A stretch of DNA of 64,000 nt. It comes from CAWJHE01 sp963842455 (lineage in GTDB: Bacteria; Chloroflexota; Anaerolineae; Anaerolineales; UBA4823). Of the stretch, positions 18,480-26,911 are shown piece after piece; the stretch's first letter is position 1; each line of letters begins with the position of its first letter. The notes beneath the pieces were generated by a model. The model was not told where the DNA came from. It saw nothing but the letters and a program-made list of their open reading frames with translations, and made no database searches. The DNA lies in contig CAWJHE010000014.1 of assembly GCA_963842455.1 (NCBI GenBank), positions 62,001 through 126,000 of the forward strand. The letters are read 5' to 3'. A program made the position numbers and the translations under genes.

Positions 18480-19223
18480 TCAGGCCTCCTTCTCATCATC
18501 TGGCAATTCATTGGCTGCCAGGCCGCCATCTTTACGCACCCGCCACATGTGCAGCGAGGTTAGCAGCAGGATGCCCATGGGAAGGAACATCACATGCAGG
18601 GCATAGAAACGTGTCAGGGCTTCTTGACCAACCTCGGATCCCCCCAACAAGAAGGCTTTGATCGTCGAGCCCATGATAGGCTCATAAGAAGCCACCGAAG
18701 TGCCCACGGTAATCGCCCAAAAAGCCAGCTGATCCCAGGGCAGTAAATAGCCGGTAAAGCTAGCGCCCAGGGTAAGCAGCAGCAATCCCACGCCAACCAG
18801 CCAGTTGAATTCGCGTGGCGGCTTATAAGCGCCGGTGTAGAAAACACGCGCCATGTGCAGGATCACTACCAGCACCATGAAGTGCGCCCCCCAGCGGTGC
18901 AGGTTACGGATGAGCTGCCCAAAGGGCACCCGGGTTTGTAAAGTCACGATGTAGGTGTAGGCTCTCTCGACCGAAGGCACGTAGAAGAACATCAAAAGCA
19001 AGCCGGTCACCGATAAGACCAGGAAGACGATCGCTGACATGATCCCCAAACCCAGGCTATAACGAGCGCGCAGGCTCTTCTTGTTAACCTTGACCGGGTG
19101 CAGGTGAAAAAACAGGTTGCTGGTCATCACCAGCGAACGATCCAAGGGATTGTCCGGCCAACCGTGGCGGAAGAACGAGCGCCACACCCTGGATTGGGTT
19201 ATTTTTGAAATCCATTCAGACAT
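18480..19223 (-). CDS. cytochrome b N-terminal domain (cytochrome b6-like)
   Basis: A 247-residue four-helix cytochrome b. The two bis-His haem pairs are visible: His109 and His123 in helix B, His210 and His225 in helix D, with the glycine-rich GYLLPWDQLAFWA between. It oxidises quinol with the Rieske partner. Its split from the C-terminal domain (2 bp gap) is the b6/subunit IV arrangement common in Chloroflexota and Firmicutes. First gene of the cytochrome operon, preceded by 430 bp of repeats. Confidence 0.93.
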   Translation of the reverse strand: MSEWISKITQSRVWRSFFRHGWPDNPLDRSLVMTSNLFFHLHPVKVNKKSLRARYSLGLGIMSAIVFLVLSVTGLLLMFFYVPSVERAYTYIVTLQTRVPFGQLIRNLHRWGAHFMVLVVILHMARVFYTGAYKPPREFNWLVGVGLLLLTLGASFTGYLLPWDQLAFWAITVGTSVASYEPIMGSTIKAFLLGGSEVGQEALTRFYALHVMFLPMGILLLTSLHMWRVRKDGGLAANELPDDEKEA

Positions 19224-19301
19224 AGGCCTCCTTAATAATATGTGCTACTGCCTGGTTATTTTTTTTATTTCTCGCAAAGCCGCAAAGTACGCCTTTTCTT
19301 C

Positions 19302-19595
19302 ATGTAGAACAAACTGTTCGTTTGTTCATCTCCTGCTGTGTTTATGTAGAACAAACTGTTAGTTTGTTCATCCTCTCGTGCACTGTGTTTGTCATCATGT
19401 AGAACAAACTGTTAGTTTGTTCATCTCCTGCTGTTGTTTATGTAGAACAAACTGTTAGTTTGTTCATCCCTCGCAGTCTTTATGTAGAACAAAGCGTTCC
19501 CATGTTCCTGCAAGTTATTTGCTTGCGGTTCCTCGTGATCAATCAGCAAAATATATTGCCTCCGGCAAATCCGCAAACAAACAGTTTGCGTTACA
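19302..19595. repeat. cluster of GAACAAACT palindromes ending in a MITE-like element
   Basis: Five ATGTAGAACAAA units start at 19302, 19344, 19397, 19440 and 19482; the first four are followed by GTT(A/C)GTTTGTTC and form hairpins. The last opens a longer element that closes with the TTGCCTCCGGCAA hairpin and AGTTTGCGTTACA (19558-19595). The gap 19224-19650 contains no gene. Confidence 0.85.
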
Positions 19596-19650
19596 ACCAA
19601 CAACAGGCGAAGACCAGTCCCTCTCCCAACAAGCACAGCGACAGGATAGA

Positions 19651-21648
19651 CTAGGCGAGCGGCTCGTAAGTCAACGCCTCCTGGAACCTGAAACCTTCCA
19701 TCGTAATCGCATACGTCGGGCAGCGCTTGGCGCACAAGGCGCAACGCGTGCAGGATTCATCATCCTTGAGCATGGCGAACAAGTTATCTGCATTAGATTT
19801 TCCGCCCAGATGCGCATCAATCACAAATTGCAGGCCCTCATCTCCCTCAAGTTCATCTACACGCACAATCTTCAAGCAATCCCACGGGCAGACATCCACG
19901 CAGCCATTACACAGGATGCATTTGCTGCCATCAAAGATGGTGTTGACGCTACACTCCAAACAACGACTGCCCTCGATCGCTCCCTGATCCAGCGAATAAC
20001 CTGTTTCCACCACCGAAATCCCTGTCCGCCGGTCGACCGGCAGGTTGGGCACACGCTTACGGTCTTCTTTGGTCCAATCGGGGAACATGGTATGCCCGGG
20101 ATAGTCCTGCCACTCGGTTCGGGTAATGGTCTTCAAGCGGCGACCCTGGATAAGTTCTTCGATACCCATGGCTGCCAGGTGCCCATCCCGCACCGCGCTG
20201 ATGATCAGGCGCGGACCAAAAGCCACATCGCCGCCAGCAAACACATCCGGGGCAGTGGTTTGTAAGGTTTCAGGGTTGATGGTCACCAGGCCGCGCGCCG
20301 ATATTTCTACGTCATCCGCACCGCCCAGAACATCCAGGTTGGCGCGTTGACCGATGGCCAGGATGACCGTATCGCAATCCAGGTTGTATTCCGAGTCGGG
20401 GATAAATTGCGGGTTGAAGCGCCTGTGATCATCGAATACTGAGGCGACCTTAATCACTTCCAATGCCCGCACTTTTCCGTTTTCGCCTAAGATGCGCTTG
20501 GGACCCAGGCGCGGGGTCAGCTCAATACCCTCTTCCATCGCCTCTTCCAGCTCAAAGCGCGAGGCGGGCAGCTCGTCCCAGGACTCCAGGGCGATCATGC
20601 GTACATCCGCCACGCCCAAACGCAAAGCTGTGCGGGCCACATCCAGGGCGGTTTGCATGGCTTCGGATTCCAGGTCTTCTGACTGGGCCTGACCCAAACG
20701 GAGAGCTGTGCGAGCGGCATCCATCGCCACGTCGCCGCCGCCGACCACGACCACGCGCTTACCCAAATCCACCTTGTAGCCCATATTGTAGTTAAGCAGC
20801 AGGTCCACCGCGGTCATCACCCCATCCAGGTGAATGCCTTCCATATCGACCACCCGACCTTGCATCAAGCCAATTCCCAGGAAGACGGCGTCGTGCTGGT
20901 CACGCAGTTGTTGCAGCGTGATCTCCTGACCGATGGGAGTGTTCAGACGCAGCTCCACACCCAAATCCAGGATGGATTGGACTTCACGATCCATGGCAGT
21001 CTGGTCCACGCGGTAAACGGGCACACCATAGCGCATCATGCCGCCGGTTTTGGGGCCGGCTTCATAAATGGTCACCTGGTGCCCGAGCAAAGCCAGGTCA
21101 TGCGCCACGGTCAGCCCAGCTGGACCCGCGCCAACCACAGCCACCTTGCCGAGTTTTCTGCCGCGCTGGGCGGTTAAATCCATCAGAGAGCGCCGTGACC
21201 AGCGCACCTGGGAAAAGGCGTCTTCTGAACCCTCACCTGGCAGGATGCGTTGGTGCGGAGCGGGATCTAAAGGCGATACGTTTTGGACCAGCTTCTGGAC
21301 ACCAGCGATCGGTTGTTCCCAATCCTTCTCCAGGTTTTGGTCAGCTTCAGGTCCAAAGCGCTCGGTTAATACGCGCTTGATCGGACGGATGGCCACCGGC
21401 TCAAAATCCGGACCAATCGCAGAGCGGCGGCAGGCTGTCTCGCACGGCGCACCACAGATGCGCCCGCAAACCGTCGAGAGCGGGTTGGGGTCATGCGAAA
21501 TGACATAACCCAGCTCCACTTCGCCCCGCGCCAGTGCGGTTACATAGGCACGCGAGTCGGTGTAAACCGGGCAGGCTTCCTGGCACTTAACCAGTTTTCG
21601 ATAATATGAAGTATCTGGGACAATGGCATGGTATTTTCTTTTCGTCAT
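19651..21648 (-). CDS. GltD-like FAD/NAD(P) oxidoreductase with N- and C-terminal Fe-S modules
   Basis: A 665-residue flavoprotein. The N-terminal region has the Cys set of the GltD/DPD-type domain (KCQEACP, CGRICGAPCETAC). FAD binding is GAGPAG (173-178) and NAD(P)H binding is GGGDVA (303-308). The C-terminus carries two ferredoxin-like clusters (CILCNGCVDVCP and CTRCALCAKRCP). An internal insertion repeats ARTALRLG at 312-319 and 338-345. I start it at the ATG of MTKRKYHAIV; an upstream in-frame ATG is possible. It could feed electrons from NAD(P)H to quinone or ferredoxin next to the bc operon. It is not glutamate synthase, as no large subunit is near. Confidence 0.82.
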   Translation of the reverse strand: MTKRKYHAIVPDTSYYRKLVKCQEACPVYTDSRAYVTALARGEVELGYVISHDPNPLSTVCGRICGAPCETACRRSAIGPDFEPVAIRPIKRVLTERFGPEADQNLEKDWEQPIAGVQKLVQNVSPLDPAPHQRILPGEGSEDAFSQVRWSRRSLMDLTAQRGRKLGKVAVVGAGPAGLTVAHDLALLGHQVTIYEAGPKTGGMMRYGVPVYRVDQTAMDREVQSILDLGVELRLNTPIGQEITLQQLRDQHDAVFLGIGLMQGRVVDMEGIHLDGVMTAVDLLLNYNMGYKVDLGKRVVVVGGGDVAMDAARTALRLGQAQSEDLESEAMQTALDVARTALRLGVADVRMIALESWDELPASRFELEEAMEEGIELTPRLGPKRILGENGKVRALEVIKVASVFDDHRRFNPQFIPDSEYNLDCDTVILAIGQRANLDVLGGADDVEISARGLVTINPETLQTTAPDVFAGGDVAFGPRLIISAVRDGHLAAMGIEELIQGRRLKTITRTEWQDYPGHTMFPDWTKEDRKRVPNLPVDRRTGISVVETGYSLDQGAIEGSRCLECSVNTIFDGSKCILCNGCVDVCPWDCLKIVRVDELEGDEGLQFVIDAHLGGKSNADNLFAMLKDDESCTRCALCAKRCPTYAITMEGFRFQEALTYEPLA

Positions 21649-21881
21649 AAACACACTCACATTTCCCTGTATTCGATTTTTTTCCTGTTTATACTTTATC
21701 AAATCCAGTCGCTAGAAAATCCCTCGAGATGAAAGTTAAGCATGAAAAAAGAACGATTCCTGCTAAGAAGAACGCAAGGAGACCTAGTTCTTTTTTCTAA
21801 CAAAGGTCCTATTGATTTCTAAAAATATTAATGTATAATTTATTAACGGTAGTAAATAATTGCAAATCTCAAGGCATGCGG

Positions 21882-21963
21882 GTCAAACCAGGCAACAAGG
21901 TTTGACGCCATTGAAAAGTTCACCCTGTCCGCTGGCGATCACCGTCAGCGGCTTTTTGTTTTT
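21882..21963 (+). promoter_or_regulatory. structured leader with hairpin and Rho-independent terminator
   Basis: A strong hairpin (GTCAAACC / GGTTTGAC, 21882-21906) is followed by a terminator: CCGCTG / CAGCGG stem (21929-21951) and a T-rich tail (CTTTTTGTTTTT). A gene with a good ribosome site starts only 20 bp later, so the arrangement could be an attenuator or an unrecognised riboswitch. It might instead simply end an unseen upstream transcript. I could not match it to a known riboswitch class. Confidence 0.5.
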
Positions 21964-21982
21964 ATTTTCTAGGAGGATAAAC

Positions 21983-22214
21983 ATGGCTCTTAAAATATCA
22001 GGAAGGTTTTTCCGATGATGGCTTTAATGATCCAGCATTGGATCGCAATTCGAAGTCTCCTATCCCATTCAGACATCCTTATGTAGAAATGAGAAACCGG
22101 GTTTCTGTTCGAGACAACGATGGTTGGATACTAAAGGTTGGATACCATCTAACCCTATCTGGAATATTTGTTGATTGGGATTCCAGTGGTGATGACGAAT
22201 TAAATCCGGAATAG
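21983..22214 (+). CDS. small acidic hypothetical protein, frameshifted
   Basis: An ATG with AGGAGGA 6 bases upstream starts MALKISGRF. One extra T in a run of five (about 22008) breaks the frame; removing it gives a 76-residue protein reading SDDGFNDPALDRNS and ending VDWDSSGDDELNPE. The downstream gene begins 7 bp later, so it belongs to the plus-strand island. No family is recognised. The Asp/Ser/Glu-rich tail is notable given the ATP-grasp genes downstream. Confidence 0.55.
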
Positions 22215-22221
22215 AATAAAA

Positions 22222-23091
22222 ATGAACCATCGAAAAATAATCCTGACTCTGGATATCTTCAGTGGAAGGAGAAATCCACAAGTTACCCTGTCGGGGAAGG
22301 CATTTGAAGAAATTCAGGCTCTGCTCAACAACCTGGAAAAAACACCAGGTGAGCCAAAAATCTTTCCACCCATCCCCACCCTGGGTTACCGAGGTATCGA
22401 GATTGAGCAAGTCGATCTACTAATACCTGGTCTGCCGCGCACATTTAAAATTTCTGCTTCTAGGCTATTCACGGGCGATACCACCTACAAAATTCCAATT
22501 GATACCATCGAAACTGACTTGATTGAGAAATTTGATCTGGAAATTCCTCTCTCGACATTTGCTGTGGAAATCCAAACCCTGAAAGAAAGATACGATTTTT
22601 GGAAGTTATGGAAAGAGGGCATTCTCCAATTCGAGCCAGTTGTATGTAAATGCGCCCCGCCATACGAGCCGATTTGGTGGAATCAAAACCACATTCAAGC
22701 TCACAATAATTGCTATAACTACGCGTGTAATTACCGTACGGATACCTATGCGCAGCCAGGTCTGGCTTCTGGGGCTGCTACCTACACCTGGCAATGCAAC
22801 ACCGTTAAAGCTGCAGCCGTGGCGGATAACCTGGAAGACAGCCCAGGAGCAAACAACGATTGTCCGGATGAGGGCCACCTGGTTGCCCTGGTGATTTGGC
22901 CAAATCACGATTATCACTGGTATCGTAAAGGGCGCAATGGGAAATGGACTCATAAAATGGCGAACAAACCAGCAACAAATCTGGACAATAGCGGAAATAT
23001 AATCGACGATCCACGTACCGCCGATCGCGGAACTTACAGTGATTTTTGCACATTCATGCTTGTGAAGCAGGGTCATATCAAGATCAAATGA
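22222..23091 (+). CDS. protein with SGRxNP domain and Cys-His-Asp (papain/NlpC-like) domain
   Basis: A 289-residue protein of two parts. Residues 1-130 hold DIFSGRRNPQVTL and LGYRGIEI, also present in the next gene. Residues about 155-285 hold HNNCYNYACN (Cys164), DYHWYRKGRNGKW (His232) and NLDNSGN (Asp255), spaced and flanked like a papain- or NlpC/P60-fold catalytic triad, with RTDTYAQPG after the Cys. I infer a thiol hydrolase or transferase domain; no exact family name is certain. Several extra Cys (141, 143, 168, 192, 214, 276) are present. No signal peptide. Gaps to neighbours are 7 and 6 bp. Confidence 0.6.
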   Translation: MNHRKIILTLDIFSGRRNPQVTLSGKAFEEIQALLNNLEKTPGEPKIFPPIPTLGYRGIEIEQVDLLIPGLPRTFKISASRLFTGDTTYKIPIDTIETDLIEKFDLEIPLSTFAVEIQTLKERYDFWKLWKEGILQFEPVVCKCAPPYEPIWWNQNHIQAHNNCYNYACNYRTDTYAQPGLASGAATYTWQCNTVKAAAVADNLEDSPGANNDCPDEGHLVALVIWPNHDYHWYRKGRNGKWTHKMANKPATNLDNSGNIIDDPRTADRGTYSDFCTFMLVKQGHIKIK

Positions 23092-23097
23092 TGGATT

Positions 23098-23427
23098 ATG
23101 AAGCGATATATGGGCTGTGCGCAAATTTACTCGGGCAGACCTAACCCGGTTTGGGATATACCCGTCGAAACCGGAATAACTCTAGAAGAAAGCTGGGAAT
23201 ACCTTGCGCCTTATACCGGAGAATTTCAAGACCACTCCAGATTGGGTTATAGCGGATGTAAGCTGGGGGTTGAAAATGGCGTTGAATTTCTGGCATTTAG
23301 CGGCGTAGTAGCCAAGTCTGAAAGTGGAAAAGTCGAACTGCGCGTAGATCAGAAGAGGACTTTTGAGAAAACGATCTTTGACACTGCACCCCCAGGTATC
23401 ATCCCTGAAGATTTATCAGGGTTTTGA
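23098..23427 (+). CDS. small SGRPNPVW-domain protein, paralogue of preceding N-terminus
   Basis: A 109-residue protein whose QIYSGRPNPVWDI and LGYSGCKLGVENG correspond to DIFSGRRNPQVTL and LGYRGIEIEQ at the N-terminus of the preceding protein. It is thus a free-standing copy of that domain. Function unknown. It lies 6 bp after its neighbour and 30 bp before the peptidase gene, which has its own AAAGGAGG ribosome site. Confidence 0.6.
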   Translation: MKRYMGCAQIYSGRPNPVWDIPVETGITLEESWEYLAPYTGEFQDHSRLGYSGCKLGVENGVEFLAFSGVVAKSESGKVELRVDQKRTFEKTIFDTAPPGIIPEDLSGF

Positions 23428-23457
23428 TCGTTCATAGTTTTTGAAAGGAGGCACACG

Positions 23458-25023
23458 ATGAGCGATCTGGCAGATAGAATTAGACAGGACGCTGAAGAAC
23501 GCGTGTTACGCAGCAACGATGGCAACCAAGAGTTCTTGCTTTATATCGATAATCGCATAACCAAGAAAGGAGAAAAAATTGATGTTGTAGACAAGCAATT
23601 TGAGGTGGACCGGCCGGCTTACCTGGTCTTCGTAGATGACGAGCCCGGCAAAAACTTTGGACACCGCAGCCATTACCTGATTTATGACGCGAAAACTGGC
23701 GAGTTTTTGCGCAAAGAACGGGTCAATTTTCCCCACTTCTTCATCAAAAAATCAGATAGTGTGGAGCTTTTTCGCACCTGCCCAACCATCGAAGGCTACA
23801 AACGAAAAAAAAGGTTGAGGATTCTGCTTGAGCCCGGGAAATTAACCGGCTATGCAAAGATTGCGCCACTGCCGTATAAATTCTGGGTTTATGGCACTCG
23901 TTATGCTATCCTCTTTTCCGGCGGCTCCAACGGGCGGCATGTCAATGACCTGGAATTCCTATACCGCACTTTGGTGGATGTCTATGCCTATGATCCAGAT
24001 GATATTTTTGTGCTCAATTACGATGGCACGGCGAATTACAACCAGATGCCCTGGGAGAGCGCACCGGCCGCCGGGTTTGGCGTAGATGGTTCAGCCTATC
24101 GGATGCAAGCTGATGGACGTATCGTAGGCCAGGGAACACGCGCCGGTTTTCAGAATGTGATAACAGACCTGGCAACTCGCATCGGATCGAATGACTGCCT
24201 GCTGATTCACACCAACAACCACGGCTGGTACGATGCCAACGGTGGTTTTCTGAGCGCTTACTCCGGCCTGTATTATGCCAATGATATGGCTGCCGACCTG
24301 GCGTTACTACCCGCCTTTAAAACCTTGCTGGTAGTGATGGAACAATGCGCTTCCGGTTCGTTTGCTCAGCCAATTCTAAACAATTCTCCCGCCAGCCGGA
24401 CAGTCTTCCAGGCTGCCGTGCCCGGCGATGAAAGCTCTGCGGGCGGATGGCCCTTCGACCCATGGGCGGAGATGTGGATTTCGGCTATGGCAGGGGTGCG
24501 CGGCGATGGGGCAGCCCTGGCGGTTTCACCAGATGACAATCTTAACAACCTGATTTCTGCCTGGGAGGCATACGATTACGCTTTGCATATCGATAACCCG
24601 GTGATGTCCGAATCTTCGCCCGGTTTATCCGAAAACGTTTACCTGTGCCGCTGCCGCACCTCGCTCAAGCTGATTAAGGAATGGAAAGAACCTAAGGAGT
24701 TCAAAGAGATCAAGGAATGGAAGGAACCCAAAGAGCTGAAAGAATTCAAAGAACCCAAGGAATTTAAGGAGATCAAAGAACTTAAAGAACTGGAACCCAA
24801 GATTCCTTATGAACCCAAAGGCTTCTCTGAACCTAAGCTGGGTATGGAGCCAAAAGCCTTCGAAGGACCCGACTGGCAAACTAAATTCGACCAATTCCAA
24901 TTCATGTTCGAGGAGCTTGGAGAGCGGTTCGAGCGCCTGGAAGAGGTGATGAACAGGGTAGAACCTTTCATCACCAAAGAAGAACGCCCAGAGGTAAAAC
25001 CCCGCCCGCGTAAATCGAAGTAA
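23458..25023 (+). CDS. legumain/caspase-like (clan CD, C13-type) peptidase with Lys-Glu repeat tail
   Basis: A 521-residue protein. The central domain (about 140-380) shows the clan CD pattern: strand YAILFSGGSNG with the following VNDLEFLYRTLVDVYAYDPDDIFVL, catalytic His255-Gly256 in IHTNNHGWY, and catalytic Cys297 in LLVVMEQCASGSF. These match the C13 legumain motifs. The N-terminal 135 residues are unassigned. After the domain comes a low-complexity segment (about 404-465) of repeated KEWKEPKEFKEI units, then a helical segment (470-505, EELGERFERLEEVMNR) likely to form a coiled coil. No signal peptide, so probably cytoplasmic. It sits between the SGRPNP protein and the ATP-grasp pair. Confidence 0.78.
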   Translation: MSDLADRIRQDAEERVLRSNDGNQEFLLYIDNRITKKGEKIDVVDKQFEVDRPAYLVFVDDEPGKNFGHRSHYLIYDAKTGEFLRKERVNFPHFFIKKSDSVELFRTCPTIEGYKRKKRLRILLEPGKLTGYAKIAPLPYKFWVYGTRYAILFSGGSNGRHVNDLEFLYRTLVDVYAYDPDDIFVLNYDGTANYNQMPWESAPAAGFGVDGSAYRMQADGRIVGQGTRAGFQNVITDLATRIGSNDCLLIHTNNHGWYDANGGFLSAYSGLYYANDMAADLALLPAFKTLLVVMEQCASGSFAQPILNNSPASRTVFQAAVPGDESSAGGWPFDPWAEMWISAMAGVRGDGAALAVSPDDNLNNLISAWEAYDYALHIDNPVMSESSPGLSENVYLCRCRTSLKLIKEWKEPKEFKEIKEWKEPKELKEFKEPKEFKEIKELKELEPKIPYEPKGFSEPKLGMEPKAFEGPDWQTKFDQFQFMFEELGERFERLEEVMNRVEPFITKEERPEVKPRPRKSK

Positions 25024-25041
25024 ACAGCAAGGAAGAAAACC

Positions 25042-25924
25042 TTGATCCTGATTCTCGAGATGGTGGAAACTGAAATTGGGCAACGATTGAGAAGCGCCTT
25101 AGAAAAACAGGGGGATAAGGCGCTTCTCCTGACCAGCATGCAAATCGTTGAAGAGGTTTCCATTTCCTTTTCACTCAGTGCTCAAACGGCAGGTTTCCAG
25201 CTATGCTATCAAGACCTGAGATTAAAATCGGAGGCATTGCAGGGCGTGTATTGTGGCATCACCGCCTTTCCAGTGGGTCTATTCACGCGTTTTTCGCCTG
25301 AAGACGCCCAGTATGCCGCTCTAGAGATGCAAGCTCTCTGGCTGGCAATGCTCAGCAGCCTGACCTGTCCCCTGATCAACCCGCCAGCGCTAGACACACT
25401 AGCCGGGTCGTTGCTCTCACCCGTAGAGTTGGCCGGGCTGGCCCGAAGCGTTGGCATTACGACGCCATTCATGGTATGTGTTGAAAATGGCAGAACAGCC
25501 GCACAGATCCACCAGAGTCAACCATCCGCCCGATTTTCTGACCTGGGAAAGCCGTGGCTCGTCGAAATTAATCACCCACAGATTGATCTCAGTGACCTCA
25601 GCCAAAACCCGAACCAATACTTAATTCAAGAAAACCCACCGGGGCTACCCGTTGGAATAGGCATCATAGGAAAACACCTTGCTAGCATATGAACTCAACC
25701 CAGGCAACAGATTCAAAACGCTGGACTATGCAAAAATACCAGTAAACATTCGCTCGCAAATCCGTAAACTTCAAAAGCGACTGCGCCTGAATGCAGCAGA
25801 ATACTTATTCAAAGTCCACCACGGCGATTGGGTGCTATGCGCAGTTACCCACCCGCTGCATTTCACCCTGCAAGCTTACCAGGATGAGGCTTATGCTGCC
25901 CTGGCTAATTTTCTATCTGGATGA
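25042..25924 (+). CDS. degenerate ATP-grasp-like protein, frameshifted
   Basis: TTG at 25042 with AAGGAAG upstream begins a frame that breaks near 25685; one extra base joins it to a continuation starting LLAYELNPGNRF and ending at 25924, about 294 residues. The first half (CGITAFPVGLFTRFSPEDAQYAALE, then LWLAMLSSLTCPLINPPAL) resembles the pre-ATP-grasp part of RimK-like ligases. The second half has YLIQENPPGLPVGIGIIG. The usual metal-binding ending (Asp...EvNP) reads VLCAVTHPLHFTL, so catalytic residues appear lost. It may be a non-catalytic partner of the next gene. Confidence 0.5.
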
Positions 25925-25933
25925 ATCCTGGCC

Positions 25934-26847
25934 ATGATCACACTGATTTGTGGTTTACCTCAAGATGACCCCATCGCCATGCTGGTCGAATGTTCTGCAA
26001 GCGCGGCGGACTGATTACCGATTGCTGGACCCGGGAACATTGGGCGAACATGCCGCGGTTCACTGGCAACTTTCTTCTGGCGGCCTTAAAGGTTTCATTA
26101 AACTGGATGGTGAGCGCATCGATATCAACGCCATTTACAGTGTTTACCAACGCTGGGTGAATATTGAAGATGTGTACGGCCATTCAGGACCTGACCAAAA
26201 CCTTGAGCAGTCGCGTTCGGTGATGCGCGCTTGTATCGACTTGTTCGATATTCTGCCGGTGCGCATGGTCAACCACCGCCGACCGATGATGTCCAATAAT
26301 TCCAAACCCTATCAGAGCCTGTTAATCCGCCAGGCTGGTTTTGATATCCCTGAAACGCTCATCACCAACGACCCGCATTCCCTGGGAGAGTTCATCCAAG
26401 AGCACCGGCAAGTTATCTATAAATCGATCGGCTCCACTCGCTCGATTGTCGCCCGCCTGGATCATAAAAACTTACACAAAGTCAACCAGCTGCCTAACCT
26501 GCCGACCCAATTCCAGCGCATGATCCAAGGTTTTAATCTGCGCGTGCATGTGATCGGGAGGCGAGTCTTCGCCACAAAAATCCTGAGCAGAGATACCGAT
26601 TATCGCTACGCGTCTCAACATGGCAATTATGCGGATTTTCAAGCTTTTGAATTGAACAGCGAACTGAGGAAAAAGTGTATTGCGTCTGGCACGCTTATGC
26701 GGATTAGACTTTGCCGGGATCGATCTGATGGTTGAAGCGGGCAAGGTTTTTTGCCTGGAAGTCAATCCATCACCGGCATACACCTATTATCAAAATTTCA
26801 CAGGCCAGCCCATCGCCGAAGCTCTGGCCGATTACCTGACTGGCTAG
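25934..26847 (+). CDS. ATP-grasp ligase (RimK/graspetide-synthetase-like), two frameshifts
   Basis: The frame opens with MITLICGLPQDDPIAMLVE, shifts near 25995 to VLQARRTDYRLLDPG, and shifts again near 26690 from LRKKCI to LARLCGLDFAGIDLMVE. Restored length is about 304 residues. ATP-grasp features: conserved Lys in IYKSIGSTRS, the QGFNLRVHVIG strand-loop, and the metal-binding pair in GIDLMVE and CLEVNPSPAY. The family joins a carboxylate to an amine or hydroxyl through an acyl-phosphate; relatives cross-link RiPP precursors or extend peptides. Starts 10 bp after its degenerate partner. Last gene of the plus-strand island. Confidence 0.7.
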
Positions 26848-26911
26848 CTAAAGCCAGATAGTTACAGCCCAAATAACGGGCTTCGCCATGACAACCTGGA
26901 ACAGGAATGAC

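Noticed and set aside
19651..21648. Glutamate synthase small subunit (gltD)
   Set aside because: Extra Fe-S clusters, insertion and absence of a large subunit argue for a different redox role.
21882..21963. c-di-GMP or other known riboswitch
   Set aside because: The AAACC/GGTTT hairpin hinted at it, but conserved core bases of known classes could not be found.
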